Shown here: positions 26,727-35,361 of the stretch, one piece after another
Layout: each line of letters opens with the position of its first letter
How positions within the stretch are numbered: the first letter of the stretch is position 1
Source of the DNA: Brevibacillus brevis
Lineage (GTDB): Bacteria > Bacillota > Bacilli > Brevibacillales > Brevibacillaceae
Direction: 5' to 3'
Length of the DNA stretch: 64,000 nt
Assembly: GCF_900637055.1 (NCBI RefSeq)
Contig: NZ_LR134338.1
Coordinates: 6,535,501 to 6,599,500 of the forward strand
The notes under the pieces: generated by a model
Seen by the model: only the letters and a program-made list of their open reading frames with translations
The model's database searches: none
Told to the model about the DNA's origin: nothing
Translations under genes and position numbers: made by a program

Positions 26727-27416
26727 TTAAATAAACTGTAATTCTTTCCTAATCTCCTCTTTTGAAAAAGAATTATATCTATAATGAGCTAATTGCATTT
26801 CATATAAACTTTCGATTAAATCCTCGTCATAAGTATTCATGAATGTTTTAAATACATCTTTCAATTTATTAGAGAATATTAGATTATATTTATTTTTAAA
26901 TACTAATGCTCTTAACAAATTTAATTCTACTTGGGGATTTTCTTCAAGAGTAATATCTAACTTTGAACTCTTTATAGAAGATTGGAAAATATCATCATAT
27001 AAACGATTCTTATTAAAGTTATAAACAATACCATCTATATTTAAATAAACGGACTTAGCCAAATTTTCCTCGCTTGGTTTTAAATATTTATTCTTAAAGG
27101 CCCAAGTATTATTTAGGTCCCATATATCGAACTCAATGTTTGATATATTGAACTTAAATCCACCAAATCTATTTTTACTAAAATTATACTCTCCAATTAA
27201 AGTGTCGAATCTTTCTTTATTTTTAAAATTAATAGCTATATCAAAGTCTCTAGGTATTTGAGTACATTCAGGAAATAAGCATAAGTCTCGTATCGACCCT
27301 CCAAAAAACAGAAGATCTCCAGTTGTTGATAATCGTTCAATAAAATCTAGGGTCTGTGAGTTTCGTCCAAGTAATAAGATTATGCGGTTTTTTATGTTTT
27401 TCTCATAAATACTCAT
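26727..27416 (-). CDS. Nucleotidyltransferase-fold protein (poly(A) polymerase/CCA-like head)
   Basis: Protein of 229 residues. The signature 'FFGGSIRDL' followed by 'PRDFDIAI' is the GG-x(n)-RD and D-x-D metal-binding pattern of the class II (PolyA polymerase/CCA-adding) nucleotidyltransferase superfamily; the rest lacks the usual RNA-binding domains. I start at ATG 27416, where GAGAGGG stands six bases upstream. It lies 19 bp after the dGTPase-like gene on the same strand and shares its low GC, so the two were probably acquired together. Substrate unknown; nucleotide or tRNA modification as part of a defence pair is inferred. Confidence 0.75.
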   Translation of the reverse strand: MSIYEKNIKNRIILLLGRNSQTLDFIERLSTTGDLLFFGGSIRDLCLFPECTQIPRDFDIAINFKNKERFDTLIGEYNFSKNRFGGFKFNISNIEFDIWDLNNTWAFKNKYLKPSEENLAKSVYLNIDGIVYNFNKNRLYDDIFQSSIKSSKLDITLEENPQVELNLLRALVFKNKYNLIFSNKLKDVFKTFMNTYDEDLIESLYEMQLAHYRYNSFSKEEIRKELQFI

Positions 27417-27435
27417 CAATATCCCTCTCATTTTA

Positions 27436-28842
27436 TCATGGCAATTTTACCCCTAATAATTCTTGGTGCAGATTCACAGCATATCCATCCGTCATACCTG
27501 AGATAAAATCTGTGACTAATAAGAGCCTATTATATAAAGGTAGATCTTTAAATTCAACTGTCGGATTTCCTTTTTCAGATATTCGTTGAACATGTCTAAA
27601 GTTTTCTGATATCAAATTGACTAATTTATTATGCTTTGTTTTAGTTTTCTTTAGATCATCGACATTAACCACAGCATTAACAAACAAATTTAGTAGGTCA
27701 GTTAAAACTCTATCCCCTACTAACTCTAAGGTTAAGACTTCTTTATTAGAAAATACGTGTTCAGATGCTACCTGTCTTAATTTTTCAGAAAGAGTTCTGG
27801 CCGTAGAATTTGATAATAAATCACCTTCAAACGTTCCATTCATTATCGAATCATAATTTTCTTTAAACGTCTCAACTACTGCAAAAATCATTATACCTTG
27901 TATAGTAACTTTAAAATTTTGTACATTAATTAACTCCTTGCTTGGTACTTCATTTAACAATGCCTTCTTTCGAAGTTCTTCTAAATGAAGAAATTCTTTT
28001 GGATATAAGTCTTCAAATTCATTCTTTAATTCCTTATATACTTTATCCCAATCAAATACTCGTTTTTTTACTGCATCTTCAATATCAGCTGTTAAATAGG
28101 CTATATCATCTGCCGCTTCTAAGATATATGTTGCTGGGTGTCTGCAAATGCCTATACCCGTTTTTTCGGAAATCTCGTTGAACAACTCATTTTCAGAATA
28201 AAAATATCCAAATTTCTTTTTCTTTCCTGACAGTACAATGTCATGATTAGAAGCCCACGGATATTTTATTAATGTAGCCAGTGTGGCATAAGTAAAGTTA
28301 GCCCCATACTGGTCATTCAAAAACTGCAGTTTACTCAATATTCTTATTGCTTGTGCATTACCTTCGAAATAAATAAAATCATTTTTCTGTTGAGAAGTTA
28401 ACTCTCCAAATTTCTTTTCTACTACCTCTTTGAATTCCCTTGAGTTAAACCAGTTATCAAACCAATTTCTGATTATATCTTCTCCATAATGCCCAAATGG
28501 AGGGTTTCCTAAATCGTGTACTAAACATGCTACTTCAACTAGAGAAGCTAATTCTTTCGCTTTTGGAAAATCACTAAATCTTTTCTTTTCAATTAACCAA
28601 TTTCCAATATTCCAAGCTAATGATCTACCTAGGGAAGCAACCTCTAACGAATGTGTTAGTCTAGTTCTAATAAAATCATTATTTTGCAATGGAAAAACCT
28701 GTGCTTTATCTTGTAATCGTCTTAAAGAAGAAGAATAAATAATCCGATCATAATCTTTATCAAATTCATTTCTATGGGGAAGGCTTTTACTTTCTGATTT
28801 TCTTTGTCTTTCTCCACATAACAACTTATCCCACTCTAACAT
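27436..28842 (-). CDS. dGTPase-like HD-domain dNTP triphosphohydrolase
   Basis: Protein of 468 residues with the full dGTPase layout: RRLQDKAQVF near residue 41, His64 (RLTHSLEV), His109-Asp110 (VHDLGNPPFGHYGE), 'YFEGNAQAIRIL' and a later Asp in 'AADDIAYL'. These residues form the H...HD...D metal site that hydrolyses dNTPs to deoxynucleoside and triphosphate. The canonical HDLGHPPFGH has Asn for the second His. Some bacterial dGTPases are known anti-phage proteins that drain dNTPs. AT-rich, unlike housekeeping neighbours, and next to an IS, so acquisition by transfer is likely. Confidence 0.88.
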   Translation of the reverse strand: MLEWDKLLCGERQRKSESKSLPHRNEFDKDYDRIIYSSSLRRLQDKAQVFPLQNNDFIRTRLTHSLEVASLGRSLAWNIGNWLIEKKRFSDFPKAKELASLVEVACLVHDLGNPPFGHYGEDIIRNWFDNWFNSREFKEVVEKKFGELTSQQKNDFIYFEGNAQAIRILSKLQFLNDQYGANFTYATLATLIKYPWASNHDIVLSGKKKKFGYFYSENELFNEISEKTGIGICRHPATYILEAADDIAYLTADIEDAVKKRVFDWDKVYKELKNEFEDLYPKEFLHLEELRKKALLNEVPSKELINVQNFKVTIQGIMIFAVVETFKENYDSIMNGTFEGDLLSNSTARTLSEKLRQVASEHVFSNKEVLTLELVGDRVLTDLLNLFVNAVVNVDDLKKTKTKHNKLVNLISENFRHVQRISEKGNPTVEFKDLPLYNRLLLVTDFISGMTDGYAVNLHQELLGVKLP

Positions 28843-28850
28843 GCCTTTTA

Positions 28851-28905
28851 TTTCTCCCTCTCTGTTTATAAATATAGCTTTAACTATTCAATATTGAGGG
28901 AGAAA
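28851..28905 (-). promoter_or_regulatory. 10-bp inverted repeat covering the dGTPase ribosome site
   Basis: TTTCTCCCTC (28851-28860) is inverted exactly at 28896-28905 (GAGGGAGAAA), 35 bp apart. On the minus strand the proximal arm is the likely ribosome site GAGGGAG. A promoter-like TTGAAT..TATAAA lies between the arms. It could be a repressor site pair, or, if transcription starts farther up, a hairpin hiding the ribosome site. Confidence 0.5.
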
Positions 28906-29011
28906 ATTCCTCCAAAACAAATATAGTCCAACCTTCACAGCTATATTGATTTTTACCAAACCTTAAAACCAATCTTATGATAAGGCTCACTGCAATCTGT
29001 CTTACTACAAA

Positions 29012-29062
29012 ATAAAACTTGGAACCGTCAATCCAAAAACGAATCAAGGTTCCAAGTTTTAT
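29012..29062 (-). terminator. Rho-independent terminator of mqo, with a sequence relative at the IS insertion
   Basis: AAAACTTGGAACC / GGTTCCAAGTTTT stem, followed leftward by ATTTT. The loop holds CAATCCAAAAACG, which recurs exactly at 25003-25015, where GAACCT..AGGTTC would form the same stem if the IS were removed. The two related sequences flank the dGTPase/nucleotidyltransferase cassette in direct orientation. Confidence 0.8.
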
Positions 29063-29142
29063 TTAATAATCATTTCTTTCACAATCTCTTCTTCATAGAA
29101 TCATTAATCCCATGATGGAAAAGATTGATTGCCATTAACTAA

Positions 29143-30642
29143 TTAACTATAAGCCAGTTCTTTTTCGACGAGACCAAGCACCTCGTCTGTCGAACGTTGG
29201 ATCTCTTGAAGAAGCTCTTGGTTTTGCAAGAGTGACACGCCATAAGAAGGAATCATTTCTTTGATTTTCGGTTCCCACTCTGCCATACGTTGTGGGAAGC
29301 ATTTTTCTAATACCTCAAGCATAACCTGAACAGCTGTAGAAGCACCTGGAGATGCGCCGAGCAATGCAGCTACGGAGCCATCAGCAGCACTAACCACTTC
29401 TGTACCAAATTGAAGAGTACCTTTTCCTGCTGGTGTATCCTTGATAACTTGCACGCGTTGACCGGCTACCACGATATCCCACTCTTCGCTTTTCGCGTTC
29501 GGAATGAACTCCCGTAGTTCTTCCATGCGCTTTTCATGCGATAACATAACTTGCTCGATCAGGTATTTGGTCAATGCCATTTCTTTTACGCCTGCCGCCA
29601 ACATCGTCATGACGTTGTTAGGTTTTACGGAAGTGATCAAATCCATATTGGAACCTGTTTTTAAGAACTTTGGCGAGAATCCCGCAAAAGGTCCAAACAG
29701 CAAGGATTTTTTGTTGTCGATGTATCTGGTATCCAGATGCGGTACCGACATTGGAGGAGCGCCGACCTTTGCTTTACCATACACTTTTGCATGGTGCTGC
29801 TCTACCACTTCCTGATTTTTACAAACCATGAACAATCCGCTTACCGGGAAACCGCCGATATGTTTGGACTCTGGAATACCGGTTTTTTGGAGCAAATGCA
29901 AGCTTCCGCCGCCACCGCCGATAAAGACGAATTTGGCAATATGGTCTTCGATGTTACCGGTAGCCATATTGTACACTTTCAATTTCCACATGCCGTCGCT
30001 CGTACGTTTGATATCCTCAACAGCATGGTTGTAGTTAATCGCGACGTCTTTCGTCTTCAAGTAATCAAACAACATACGTGTCAAAGCACCAAAATTGACA
30101 TCCGTACCCGAGTCGATTTTGGTTGCAGCTATTGGTTCATTCGATGTGCGGCCTTCCATGATGAGCGGAATCCATTCCTTCAGTTTTTCAGGGTCATCGG
30201 AGTATTCCATCCCTTGAAAGAGAGGATTGTTTGCCAGCGCTTCAAAACGCTTTTTCAAAAAGCTTACATTCTTTTCGCCTTGTACCATACTCATATGAGG
30301 TATTGGCATGATAAAGTCTTGCGGGTTTTGGATGAGATTGTTTTTTACAAGGTAAGCCCAGAATTGTCTGGACAGCTGAAAATGTTCATTGATTTTAATG
30401 GCTTTGCTAATATCTATAGACCCGTCAGCTTTCTCGGATGTATAGTTCAGCTCACAGAGTGCCGCGTGGCCAGTACCCGCATTATTCCATTCGTTAGAGC
30501 TTTCTTCCCCTGCTTTTGCGAGTTTCTCAAAAACTTTGATTTCCAACTCCGGTGCCAATTCTTTCAGTAATGCCCCCAGAGTTGCGCTCATGACCCCTGC
30601 ACCAATCAAAATAACGTCTGTTTTTTGCTGTATGGAGCTCAT
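29143..30642 (-). CDS. mqo: Malate:quinone oxidoreductase
   Basis: Peripheral membrane FAD enzyme of 499 residues that oxidises malate to oxaloacetate and passes electrons to the quinone pool. FAD-binding motif 'VILIGAGVMSATLGALL' at 10-26, 'EWNNAGTGHAALCELNYT' near 50-68, the GGGGGSLHLLQ block near 245, and 'GASPGASTAV' near the C-terminus are family hallmarks. GGAAGGG precedes the ATG. Monocistronic, with a terminator downstream; a plausible sigma-A promoter (TTGAAT, about 17 bp, GATATA) lies near 30750-30780. Confidence 0.95.
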   Translation of the reverse strand: MSSIQQKTDVILIGAGVMSATLGALLKELAPELEIKVFEKLAKAGEESSNEWNNAGTGHAALCELNYTSEKADGSIDISKAIKINEHFQLSRQFWAYLVKNNLIQNPQDFIMPIPHMSMVQGEKNVSFLKKRFEALANNPLFQGMEYSDDPEKLKEWIPLIMEGRTSNEPIAATKIDSGTDVNFGALTRMLFDYLKTKDVAINYNHAVEDIKRTSDGMWKLKVYNMATGNIEDHIAKFVFIGGGGGSLHLLQKTGIPESKHIGGFPVSGLFMVCKNQEVVEQHHAKVYGKAKVGAPPMSVPHLDTRYIDNKKSLLFGPFAGFSPKFLKTGSNMDLITSVKPNNVMTMLAAGVKEMALTKYLIEQVMLSHEKRMEELREFIPNAKSEEWDIVVAGQRVQVIKDTPAGKGTLQFGTEVVSAADGSVAALLGASPGASTAVQVMLEVLEKCFPQRMAEWEPKIKEMIPSYGVSLLQNQELLQEIQRSTDEVLGLVEKELAYS

Positions 30643-30983
30643 AATACCCTTCCTTATCTACTGTTTTTGTAAAAAAGAAGTAGTAGCTCCTTGCCCCGTT
30701 GCAAGACGCTACGAAAACATCTTACCTTTCACAACTATAACTATATCATAGAAATTATTTATTGATTCAATTATCTATTATAATTAGAGGATTAATAACT
30801 ATTTAATGTTGGTAAAAAAGGGAGGATTCCGTAAACAGCACCTGAAGAACACGTAAAAACCAAGGCCTAACCTTCGTTTCTTGCAGGACTCTAAGATTTG
30901 GTTTGTTGTTACCAGTGAGGCGCTGACCATATAAATTTTGCTGTACTTATGGTAAAACTTAGGAAAACCTCATGGAGATGGAG

Positions 30984-31532
30984 ATGAACTCTTTGACCCA
31001 CCTGACAAACGACATTCCGTGGCAGCGTTTGACGACAGCCTATGGAAGAGGGACGGACATTCCGCGGCTTATAGAGACCGGGCAATATGCGGAATTGGCC
31101 AATCTAATCGAGCACCAAAGCACCTTGTGGCAAACAACGCCGTGGGTACTGCTGATACTCCTGCAGGAGCTTGCCAAACAGAAACCAGAGCGGGTCTCTT
31201 CTCAGGAAATTCAGTTGTACTTGGCTGTTGCTTCTGCTATAAACGTGGACGAAATGGATTCACAAAATACAGTTGAGACCATGAACGAGCTATTGGACGA
31301 AAAGTATTTATGGCCAGAGGACGAGGAAGATGATGAATTATGGTGGGAAGAAGAGGAGCCGAGGGGCTATGAGCAGGAGGCATTTTTCAGCTATTTTTCT
31401 TTCAGTTATTCGCTGCTAAAGGATGCCATTCCCGTTTTCACCGAGATTATGGAAGGGAATGACAAGCTCGCTCCCGATATTCGGGAGCTGCTGCTTATGC
31501 TCCAATCAGAAGGGGCTAGTGCTGTCGAATAG
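30984..31532 (+). CDS. Hypothetical acidic protein, about 182 aa
   Basis: No family recognised. All-helical-looking soluble protein with a very acidic, Trp-rich centre (WPEDEEDDELWWEEEEP near residues 100-116). ATG codons repeat at 30972, 30978 and 30984; I take the last because GGAG lies six bases upstream. It precedes convergent DUF4375 and nearby SMI1/KNR4 genes, so an immunity-type protein is conceivable, but nothing in the sequence proves it. Confidence 0.55.
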   Translation: MNSLTHLTNDIPWQRLTTAYGRGTDIPRLIETGQYAELANLIEHQSTLWQTTPWVLLILLQELAKQKPERVSSQEIQLYLAVASAINVDEMDSQNTVETMNELLDEKYLWPEDEEDDELWWEEEEPRGYEQEAFFSYFSFSYSLLKDAIPVFTEIMEGNDKLAPDIRELLLMLQSEGASAVE

Positions 31533-31555
31533 TTGTAGGAGTCCCCATGATATTG

Positions 31556-31584
31556 CCCACCCTGTCACCTTATGATGGGGTGGG
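31556..31584. terminator. Hairpin between convergent genes
   Basis: Perfect 7-bp stem CCCACCC / GGGTGGG with a 15-nt loop, overlapping the DUF4375 stop codon. No clear T-run on either side, so a weak or factor-assisted terminator. Confidence 0.5.
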
Positions 31585-32016
31585 TATTCCTAGCTGCTGC
31601 ACGTAATATCGATGTGCAACTTCTGCAATGCAATCCTGGTCTTCCCAGAAGCTCTGATCGAGCTTATCCATCTGATCTGCCTCTTCCCCGGTAAGGAACT
31701 GTGGAATATCCCAGCGCTGGGTGAGGCGGTTGTCTTCCGATAAATGCTCGATGCAGGCATATCCCGACTGGACGATTTCGAGTGCATGGACTGCCCCGAT
31801 GGCTTGTAAGGCCCGTACCGCGTAGATATATGCCTCTTCTCCCCAGTTGCAAAAAAACTGCAAGAACCCGCCGTTATACACATCAGCTTCCAACAGCCAT
31901 AAGGCGGCAATCTCTTGTTCCTGCGAGGTTAGTGTGTTCCAGCCCGAAGCATTCTTTTTTTGCACAAAGGCTGAGGCAAAATCAAACCAGACGTCATGGA
32001 TATCCACCTTACTCAA
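31570..32016 (-). CDS. DUF4375 (DMP19-like) domain protein
   Basis: Soluble protein of 148 residues. The stretch 'LLEADVYNGGFLQFFCNWGEEAYIYAVRALQAIGA' is typical of DUF4375/DMP19 proteins, which bear the conserved E-x-x-NGG-F-QFF core. I choose the TTG at 32016 because GGGGGAG lies six bases before it; an upstream GTG lacks a ribosome site. DUF4375 genes are often found among SMI1/KNR4 and other immunity-like genes, as here, but a function is not established. Confidence 0.75.
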   Translation of the reverse strand: MSKVDIHDVWFDFASAFVQKKNASGWNTLTSQEQEIAALWLLEADVYNGGFLQFFCNWGEEAYIYAVRALQAIGAVHALEIVQSGYACIEHLSEDNRLTQRWDIPQFLTGEEADQMDKLDQSFWEDQDCIAEVAHRYYVQQLGIPTPS

Positions 32017-32154
32017 CTTGTACTCCCCCTTCAAGATCGCTGTGCACAAACGACACGAAATACATTAATCTTATATGAATACATAATCGTTTGGTAGATG
32101 GTGGTAGCTTCGCGTCGCTGGCATCTAAGAAAAAGAATCGTTTAGGAGGCTGCA

Positions 32155-33534
32155 ATGGATCAGGTACTTATCGAACAATTGGATCGCTGGCATGAAGAAG
32201 ACGAACAGCAGCGAATTGTGGACTTGCTGTTAACCGTTCCCGAGGGGGAACGAGAGTATGACGCAATCAGCCGACTGGGCAGAGCTTATAACAACCTGGG
32301 GCTATATGAAGAAGCGCTCAACCAATTGGAGAAAATTGCTGAAGCAGGTCAACAAGATCCAGTCTGGCACTTTCGAGTAGGTTTTGCCCTCTATCATTTG
32401 AAAAGATATGAAGAGGCGGCACAGTCATTCCGTACCTCAGACAAGTTAGAAACCGGTAATCAGAATACCGAGTCATGGTTAAGGTGGAGTTTGCAAAAAG
32501 CGGAGAAGCAGCAAAGACAGGAGCTTCGGATGGCAGCCAAAAAGGCAGCGGCTGTTGAGGGTTCGGCATCGGAGGAAGTTCCTTTTTCGAACATGTCGCT
32601 TGATGACTTTTGGGACGACAGCGAGTACGCGAAAAAGGCCTATCTATCCGAGCCACCCACGGATGAACTAATCGCCTCAATCGAGGAAGAGCTCGGATAC
32701 AAGCTCCCTGCCTCCTATCTTGCACTAATGAAGCATCAGAACGGCGGCATTCCGAAGAACACGTGCTTCCCAACAGAGGACCCAACCTCCTGGGCTGAGG
32801 ATCACATTGCCATTACGGGCATTCTAGGCATTGGCCGAGAGAAAAGCTATTCGCTCTGCGGGGATCTTGGCAGCCAGTTTATGATTGAGGAATGGGGATA
32901 TCCCGACATTGGAGTTGTGATTTGTGATTGTCCTTCAGCAGGTCACGACGTAGTCATGCTGGATTACCGGGCATGCGGGAGAGATGGTGAACCCGAAGTG
33001 ATTCACGTCGATCAGGAAAGCGATTATGAAATTACGTTCCTGGCTGAAAATTTCGAGGCGTTTATCAGGGGCTTGGTGAGCGAAGAAGAATACGATACCT
33101 CCGCGGAGGACAAGGAAGCAGCTCTTTACAAAGTAGCCCACGGGAAATTTTCTTCCTTGCTGGAGGAGCTGTGCACGCCAGTATCGGAAGTGGAACAAAT
33201 TGATCAGAAAATACGCAGCATTTGTACACGGATTGTAGAGGAAAAAGGCTTTTTTTCTTTTCATGCGGATGAACTCTCGTATCTGATGTACGATGTGCAG
33301 TTTTGGCTATACACAAAGTCATACCCTGATACCAGTCATGAACAGTACCTGGCTGTCTATGAGAAAATGATCGCCTTTGGCGGAGAATTCGGTCAAGGTG
33401 GCTATGCTCCGGGATGGATTAGCGAATGGCTGGATCGTCGCAAGAAGGAAGGTCGGATCGTTCAGGAAAATGGACACATCCGGTTTACAGATCAGTTCGC
33501 AGCGGAAGTGATTCAGCAGCTACGAGAAGCCTAA
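32155..33534 (+). CDS. TPR plus SMI1/KNR4 (SUKH) domain protein
   Basis: Protein of 459 residues. Residues 1-125 carry TPR-like helices (AYNNLGLYEEALNQLEKIAE). Residues about 160-305 form the SMI1/KNR4 domain: 'IASIEEELGYKLPASYLALMKHQNGG', then 'ITGILGIGREKSYSL' and 'VVICDCPSAGHDVVMLDYRACG'. A helical tail of 150 residues follows. SUKH proteins are common immunity proteins against polymorphic nuclease toxins; no toxin gene is next to it. AGGAGG precedes the ATG. Confidence 0.85.
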   Translation: MDQVLIEQLDRWHEEDEQQRIVDLLLTVPEGEREYDAISRLGRAYNNLGLYEEALNQLEKIAEAGQQDPVWHFRVGFALYHLKRYEEAAQSFRTSDKLETGNQNTESWLRWSLQKAEKQQRQELRMAAKKAAAVEGSASEEVPFSNMSLDDFWDDSEYAKKAYLSEPPTDELIASIEEELGYKLPASYLALMKHQNGGIPKNTCFPTEDPTSWAEDHIAITGILGIGREKSYSLCGDLGSQFMIEEWGYPDIGVVICDCPSAGHDVVMLDYRACGRDGEPEVIHVDQESDYEITFLAENFEAFIRGLVSEEEYDTSAEDKEAALYKVAHGKFSSLLEELCTPVSEVEQIDQKIRSICTRIVEEKGFFSFHADELSYLMYDVQFWLYTKSYPDTSHEQYLAVYEKMIAFGGEFGQGGYAPGWISEWLDRRKKEGRIVQENGHIRFTDQFAAEVIQQLREA

Positions 33535-33550
33535 AATGTATGTAAGCAAC

Positions 33551-33583
33551 AAAGAGCCCACGAGTCGCGGGCTCTTCTTTTAT
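33551..33583 (+). terminator. Rho-independent terminator (repeated element)
   Basis: AAGAGCCCACG / CGCGGGCTCTT followed by CTTTTATTT. A nearly identical sequence with the same flank (AAGCAACAAAGAGCCCACGA) occurs at 41528-41562. Confidence 0.85.
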
Positions 33584-33605
33584 TTCAATTGATTGCTATG
33601 CCGTA

Positions 33606-35327
33606 CTACTCATGAAAGTCGAGTCCCGATCTGACTTCTTTCACATACCCTGCCCGAATGACGAAATCTCCGAAGTGTTCGCCTTCCTCGCGTTCCTTCG
33701 CATACCGATTTAAAATCGGCCGCAGTTCATTCAGTATTTCTGCTTCTCCGATGTTTTCACGATACAGCTTGTTCAACCGATTGCCGGAGAAACCACCACC
33801 CAAATACATGTTGTATTTACCGACAGCCTTCCCAATGAAAGAAATTTCCGCCAATGCAGGTCTTGCGCATCCATTTGGGCATCCTGTCATGCGAATGACG
33901 ATCTCCTCATCGCGCAAACCCGCCTCATCCAAAATCAGCTCGATCTCATCCAGCAGTGTCGGCAAATAACGCTCTGCCTCAGCCATCGCAAGTCCGCAAG
34001 TCGGCAACGATACACAAGCCATAGAGTTTCTCCGCAGTGCAGAATAGGAAGTTCCATCGGTGAGCCCGTATGCTTGAATGATCTGTTCAATTTCCGGCTT
34101 CTTTTCACTGGTGATATTTCCAATAAGGAGATTCTGATTCGGCGTCAGGCGGAAATCCCCTGTATGAACCTTGGCAATCTCCCGCAGGCCGGATTTCAGG
34201 AGGTAGTTGTCCTCGTCTTTTACACGGCCATTCTGAATGAAAAGGGTAAAATGCCAGTTATCGTCGCTCCCTTTTACCCAACCGTAGCGATCGCCATTAT
34301 GCTCGAAGTGATAGGGGCGTGCCTTCTCCAGCTCCCAGCCCAGTCGTTGCTCCAATTCATGGATAAACCATTCGATGCCGCGGTCGTCGATCGTATATTT
34401 GAACCGTGCGTGCTTCCGTACCGCGCGATCCCCGTAGTCTCTCTGAATCATGACCGTTTTCTCGGCGACATCCAATACTTGTTCCGGTGTGACGAAGCCG
34501 ATCACCCGCGCCACCTGCGGATACGTTTTGGGATCGCCGTGGGTCATTCCCATTCCGCCTCCCACCGCAACGTTGAAGCCCAGCAGTCGACCTTCCTCAT
34601 GAATCGCGATAAAGCCCAAATCCTGCGAAAAAACGTCAACATCGTTGGCAGGCGGTACGGCGATGCCGATCTTAAACTTGCGCGGCAAATAGACAGGACC
34701 ATAGATCGGTTCTTGCTCTACCCCATCCCGACTGTCGACAACCTTTTCTTCATCCAGCCAGATTTCATGATAGGCGCGGGTCCGAGGGTCGAGATGATTG
34801 CTTATTTTTTTAGCCCATTCGTAAACCTCTTGATGAACTTCCGACTCGTACGGATTCGGATTGCACATGACGTTGCGGTTGACGTCCCCACAGGCAGCCA
34901 GTGTACTTAACAAAGCCTCGTTTACTTCTTGAATCACCTGCTTCATATTCCACTTAATCACGCCATGCAGTTGAAAAGACTGACGAGTCGTCAGGCGAAT
35001 CGTTCCATTCGCAAACTGCTGGGCGATATCGTCCATCATGAGCCATTGCTCTGGTGTGACAACGCCACCAGCGGCACGCACGCGCACCATGAATTGATAG
35101 GCTGGCTCCAGCTTCTGTTTGCTCCGTTCGTTGCGCAGATCTCGGTCATCCTGCATGTAGCTGCCATGGAATTTCATCAAGCGGTTATCATCCTCAGGGA
35201 TGGACCCAGAAATCCTGTCTTCCAGCGTTTCCGCCAGACTTCCCCGCAAGTAATCGCTTCGGCGTTTAATGTCCTCTACATCGCTGTGAGGAGCACTGTT
35301 TGGCGAAAGCAAATGATTTTCTGACAT
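33606..35327 (-). CDS. cysI: NADPH-sulfite reductase hemoprotein (beta) subunit
   Basis: Cytosolic enzyme, 573 residues, reducing sulfite to sulfide with six electrons in sulfate assimilation. Siroheme/4Fe-4S ligands are in 'CVSLPTCGLAMAEAERYLP' and 'GCPNGCARPALAEISF'. Phosphate/sulfite-binding Arg/Lys-rich blocks (RLTTRQSFQLHG) are present. I start at ATG 35327 (GGGGAG upstream) rather than an in-frame codon 21 bases earlier. It follows cysJ by 34 bp, as in B. subtilis cysJI. Confidence 0.95.
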   Translation of the reverse strand: MSENHLLSPNSAPHSDVEDIKRRSDYLRGSLAETLEDRISGSIPEDDNRLMKFHGSYMQDDRDLRNERSKQKLEPAYQFMVRVRAAGGVVTPEQWLMMDDIAQQFANGTIRLTTRQSFQLHGVIKWNMKQVIQEVNEALLSTLAACGDVNRNVMCNPNPYESEVHQEVYEWAKKISNHLDPRTRAYHEIWLDEEKVVDSRDGVEQEPIYGPVYLPRKFKIGIAVPPANDVDVFSQDLGFIAIHEEGRLLGFNVAVGGGMGMTHGDPKTYPQVARVIGFVTPEQVLDVAEKTVMIQRDYGDRAVRKHARFKYTIDDRGIEWFIHELEQRLGWELEKARPYHFEHNGDRYGWVKGSDDNWHFTLFIQNGRVKDEDNYLLKSGLREIAKVHTGDFRLTPNQNLLIGNITSEKKPEIEQIIQAYGLTDGTSYSALRRNSMACVSLPTCGLAMAEAERYLPTLLDEIELILDEAGLRDEEIVIRMTGCPNGCARPALAEISFIGKAVGKYNMYLGGGFSGNRLNKLYRENIGEAEILNELRPILNRYAKEREEGEHFGDFVIRAGYVKEVRSGLDFHE

Positions 35328-35361
35328 GGTTTCGATCTCCCCTCTCATTCTTTCTCAAAAA

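Noticed and set aside
25000..29062. Retron or integrative element with attachment sites
   Set aside because: No integrase, recombinase or RT in this stretch; the flanking copies are terminator-like, so only a duplication or insertion at a terminator is proposed.
29737..30570. 277-codon plus-strand frame
   Set aside because: Antisense shadow of mqo.
34074..34910. 278-codon plus-strand frame
   Set aside because: Antisense shadow of cysI.
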